From JBBRWO01 sp038249135 (GTDB taxonomy: Bacteria > Actinomycetota > Coriobacteriia > Anaerosomatales > JAAXUF01), in assembly GCA_038249135.1 (NCBI GenBank), contig JBBRWO010000105.1, forward strand, positions 1 to 7,512: a stretch of DNA of 7,512 nucleotides. Reading direction: 5' to 3'. Numbering within the stretch: the stretch's first letter is position 1; each line of letters opens with the position of its first letter. A program made the position numbers and the translations under genes. Below the pieces are notes generated by a model that saw nothing but the letters and a program-made list of their open reading frames with translations, had not been told where the DNA came from and made no database searches. Shown piece after piece: positions 4,820-7,512 of this stretch.

Positions 4820-7512
4820 CTACGCGGTTACAGGCGTGGGGTCGGGCGTGGCGTCGGGCGTGGGGTCGCTCGGCTCCGGCGCATCGCCGTGATCCTGCTT
4901 GCCGAAGATGCGCTCCTTGCCGCCTTCGAGCAAGTCGTAGGCGACCGGCACCACGATGAGCGTGAGCAGCGTCGAGGTCGTGAGACCGCCGATGACGATG
5001 CCGGCGAGCGACTGGCTGATGAGCGCGCCTTCGGCGAAGCCGGAGGCGAGCGGCGCCAGCGCCATGATCGTGGCGATCGCGGTCATGAGGATCGGGCGCA
5101 TACGCGTCGAGCCGGCCTCGAGCAGAGAGTCATGGCGACTCATACCCGCGCGCTGCTTCTGGCGCACGCGGTCGACCAGCACGATGGCGTTAGTGACGAC
5201 GATTCCGATGAGCATCAGCGCACCGATCATCGCCGGGATGTCGAGCGGCAGCCCCGTCGCCAGCAGGCCGACAAGCCCTCCCACGACCGCGAGCGGCAGC
5301 GAGAACATGATGGCCAGCGGCGCGACGGCTTCGCCGAACGCGATCATGAGCACCAGGTACACGGCACCGATCGCGATGATCATGGCGATGCCCAGCTGCG
5401 AGAACGACTCGTTCATCTGCTCGGCGGTGCCGCCGGTCTCGGTCTTGATGCCCGCAGGTAGGTCGAGCGTCGCGACCTTGGCGGTGACGGCCTTGATGAC
5501 CGAGCCGGTGTCGCGCTCCGTGATGCGACCGCTGACCGAGGCGTACTCGGCGGCGTCGCGCGTCAGGATGGCGACCGGCGACTCCGTCTCGTTGACGGCG
5601 GCGATCGTCGAGAGCTTGATGGTCTTGCCCAGCGGCGTGGTGAGCTCGAGCTTGCGCATCTCCTCGGCTTGCTTGAGCGGGTCGAGCGCCAGCACGTAGT
5701 AGACGTCGGTGGGCTGGCCCTTGACCTTGATCGTGCCGGCCTTCTGGTCGGCGACGTAGCCGCGCACGGTACCCGCGACCATCGCCGCGTTGAAACCGTA
5801 CTTGGCGGCCTTGGCCTGGTCCACGTCGACCACGAGCTGCTTGCGCGCAACACCGAGGTTGCTCTTCACGTTCGCGAGGCCGGGCTGGTCGACGAGCGCC
5901 TTCTCGATGGTGTCGGAGGCCGTCTGGATGTCGGCGAGCTTGTCGCCGGTGATGACCAGTTCGAGCGAGCTGTTGGTGCCAGACGCGTCGATGCGGTTGA
6001 ACGCGATTTCCGCATCCGCGCCGCCAAGTCCCTTGGTCTTCTTCTCGAGCGACGCAATCACGCCGTCCATACTCGCGCTACTGCCGAGACGGACGTAGAG
6101 CGCCGCGGTGTTGGAGCCGCCCAGACCGCCGGACATACTGACCGCGGTGCTGCTCCCGCCCACGGTGGACTGGTAGAAGTCCACGCCGTCCTCGGAGGAG
6201 AGGGCCTTCTCGATGCCCAGGACGGTCTTGTCGACCTCGGCGGCCTTGGTGCCCTCGGGGTAGCTGACGTCGACCTGGATGTATTTCTCCTTGGCCTCGG
6301 GCACGAAGCCGGTGCCAATGAGGGGAACCAGCGCCAGCGAGCCGACGAACATCACGACTGCAGCCGCGACCACGATCCAGCGGTGCGCGAGCGACCACTC
6401 CAGACCGCGGCGGTAGAGCGCCATGGGCTTGGACTCAGTGGTGGGCTCGACCGGCATCTTGCCCTTGAGCAGGAACCACTTGGCCATGAGCGGCACAACC
6501 GTGATGGCGACCAGCAGCGAAGCCAGCAGCGCGAGCGCTACCGTGATGGCGAACGGCAGGAAGATCTTGCCGATGACGCCGGTGACGAGGCCCAGCGGCA
6601 GGAAGACCGCGACCGTGGTGAGCGTCGACGTCGTGATAGCGGAAGCGACCTCACTGGTTGCCTTGCGCACCAGCTCTGCGTTGGGGGTCTCGCCGCGCTG
6701 GAGGTGTCTGAAGATGTTTTCGATGACGACGATCGAGTCGTCGACAACGCGCCCGATGGCGACCGTGAGTCCGCCCAGCGTCATGACGTTCAACGTCACG
6801 TCGGTCTGCTTGAGGAACACCATCGCGATGAGGATCGAGAGCGGGATCGAGACGGCCGCGATGATGGTCGCACGCCAGTTGCGCAAGAACAGCATGATGA
6901 CGACGACCGCGAACAGCGCGCCCAGCAGTCCCTCGCGAAGCATGCCGTCGACCGATGCGTTGATGCCCGTGCTGGCATCGTAGACCGTGACGATCTTCGC
7001 GCCGCTACCGGGGAAGCCGTCCGAGAGGTTCTTGAGCTCCTTCTCGACCGCGGTCGAGATATCGACGGTGTTGGAGTCCTGCGTTTTCACGATGTCGATG
7101 AGCACGGCGTTCTTGCTGTTCGCTCGGCTGCCCACGCTGCCGTCAAGCGGCGCGTAGGTGACCTTGGCGACATCGCCGAGCCGGACCATGCCGATGGCGA
7201 CCTCGGGAGTCGAGGACTTCGACGATGCCGAGGCCGAGCCCGACGGCGCCGACAGGCCGCCTATGCTGCCGCCGCTGGCCGCTGCGCCAGACCCCGAAGC
7301 GGCGGCCTGCGCCTTCATCTTCTTCTGTGATGCGGTGACCTGCTTCTGCAGGCTGTCCGCGGCGGCTTTCATGCCGGGGATCGCTTGCGTCTCAATACCC
7401 GTGATCTGGCCCTGCAACTGCGCGTACTCCGGCGTGCTCGTATCCATGTGGGAAGCCGCTGCCTTGAGTTGTGGCAACGTGTCGTACTTGAGCGCATACA
7501 TCTGCGACTCGA
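4820..7512 (-). CDS. RND-superfamily exporter, HAE1/AcrB-like (N-terminus beyond right edge)
   Basis: At least 896 residues of a large inner-membrane proton-driven efflux transporter. The frame is open at the right edge and no true start lies in the window: the Met codon at 7501 is internal, since TM1 and the first porter segment are missing. Numbering from that Met, residues 105-113 (MVRLGDVAK) match the AcrB porter domain near its residue 270. TM2-TM6 follow (about 190-345), with the proton-relay pair in RVVDDSIVVIEN (D254, D255). TM7, the second porter/docking half and TM8-TM12 run to about 857. The TM10 region reads GIVVTNAIVLVD, with Thr770 where AcrB has Lys940. Residues 1-100 are an unusual helical and low-complexity insert. 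The protein resembles SwrC/YerP-type exporters of Gram-positives. Substrate is unknown; drugs, surfactants, lipids or polyamines cannot be distinguished. The stop is TAG at 4820-4822. Confidence 0.9.
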   Translation of the reverse strand, partial: ESQMYALKYDTLPQLKAAASHMDTSTPEYAQLQGQITGIETQAIPGMKAAADSLQKQVTASQKKMKAQAAASGSGAAASGGSIGGLSAPSGSASASSKSSTPEVAIGMVRLGDVAKVTYAPLDGSVGSRANSKNAVLIDIVKTQDSNTVDISTAVEKELKNLSDGFPGSGAKIVTVYDASTGINASVDGMLREGLLGALFAVVVIMLFLRNWRATIIAAVSIPLSILIAMVFLKQTDVTLNVMTLGGLTVAIGRVVDDSIVVIENIFRHLQRGETPNAELVRKATSEVASAITTSTLTTVAVFLPLGLVTGVIGKIFLPFAITVALALLASLLVAITVVPLMAKWFLLKGKMPVEPTTESKPMALYRRGLEWSLAHRWIVVAAAVVMFVGSLALVPLIGTGFVPEAKEKYIQVDVSYPEGTKAAEVDKTVLGIEKALSSEDGVDFYQSTVGGSSTAVSMSGGLGGSNTAALYVRLGSSASMDGVIASLEKKTKGLGGADAEIAFNRIDASGTNSSLELVITGDKLADIQTASDTIEKALVDQPGLANVKSNLGVARKQLVVDVDQAKAAKYGFNAAMVAGTVRGYVADQKAGTIKVKGQPTDVYYVLALDPLKQAEEMRKLELTTPLGKTIKLSTIAAVNETESPVAILTRDAAEYASVSGRITERDTGSVIKAVTAKVATLDLPAGIKTETGGTAEQMNESFSQLGIAMIIAIGAVYLVLMIAFGEAVAPLAIMFSLPLAVVGGLVGLLATGLPLDIPAMIGALMLIGIVVTNAIVLVDRVRQKQRAGMSRHDSLLEAGSTRMRPILMTAIATIMALAPLASGFAEGALISQSLAGIVIGGLTTSTLLTLIVVPVAYDLLEGGKERIFGKQDHGDAPEPSDPTPDATPDPTPVTA
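4834..4869 (-). repeat. Three tandem 12-bp units encoding the Pro/Thr/Asp tail of the RND exporter
   Basis: The plus strand reads GCGTGGGGTCGG, GCGTGGCGTCGG and GCGTGGGGTCGC, so units differ by one base each. Translated on the minus strand they give DPTP-DATP-DPTP near the extreme C-terminus (about residues 879-890 of the visible protein). The array is in frame, so gain or loss of a unit would only lengthen or shorten a disordered cytoplasmic tail. Confidence 0.8.
7202..7320 (-). other. Low-complexity Ala/Ser/Gly linker within the RND exporter
   Basis: This stretch encodes visible residues 61-100, which are almost entirely Ala, Ser, Gly, Lys and Pro. It joins a hydrophilic helical segment (residues 9-65, with heptad-like Leu/Ile/Met spacing) to the conserved porter domain. 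AcrB-type pumps have no comparable linker at this place. It is probably a flexible extracytoplasmic tether. Confidence 0.65.

Noticed and set aside
5669..7330. Plus-strand open frame of over 550 codons opposite the RND gene
   Set aside because: It consists mainly of charged residues (Arg, Asp, Glu, His, Gln) without hydrophobic pattern, as expected for the antisense frame of a GC-rich membrane protein gene.
4088..7512. TetR gene as local regulator of the RND exporter
   Set aside because: The pair is convergent with a stem-loop between them, whereas the palindrome and shared promoter region lie on the agmatine operon side. Regulation in trans cannot be excluded.

Overview
The window is GC-rich, densely coding DNA with strong Shine-Dalgarno sites. 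It also carries an RND exporter of the type found in bacteria without an AcrB-like outer-membrane partner. This suggests a high-GC Gram-positive, perhaps an anaerobic actinobacterial lineage such as Coriobacteriia. That placement is inferred from composition and protein character, not from a marker gene. I see no rRNA, tRNA, CRISPR array, insertion sequence or origin.

Positions 1-3946, all on the minus strand, form one tight operon for fermentative agmatine catabolism. In transcription order the genes are carbamate kinase (aguC), a putrescine-type carbamoyltransferase (aguB/ptcA), an APC-family antiporter (aguD) and the N-terminal part of agmatine deiminase (aguA, cut by the left edge). Intergenic gaps are about 30-60 nt. 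Together they would import agmatine in exchange for putrescine, deiminate it to N-carbamoylputrescine, split that with phosphate into putrescine and carbamoyl phosphate, and make ATP and ammonia from the carbamoyl phosphate. The order C-B-D-A is a cyclic permutation of the aguBDAC order known from lactic acid bacteria.

Positions 3947-4087 are a divergent regulatory region. It holds a clear 18-bp imperfect palindrome (4013-4030) that overlaps the -35 element of a recognisable promoter for the plus-strand gene at 4088-4762. That gene encodes a TetR-family repressor with an N-terminal AT-hook-like extension, the probable local regulator of the agmatine operon and of itself. Lactic acid bacterial agmatine operons use LuxR-type AguR regulators, so a TetR protein on this carbamoyltransferase-type pathway is the most unusual feature of the locus.

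Positions 4763-4819 are a short convergent gap with a composite stem-loop. Positions 4820-7512 (minus strand) are most of an RND-superfamily exporter whose N-terminus lies beyond the right edge. It has an unusual helical plus Ser/Ala/Gly-rich insert in the porter domain and a Pro/Asp/Thr tail encoded by a 12-bp tandem repeat. It converges on the TetR gene and is probably a separate transcription unit.
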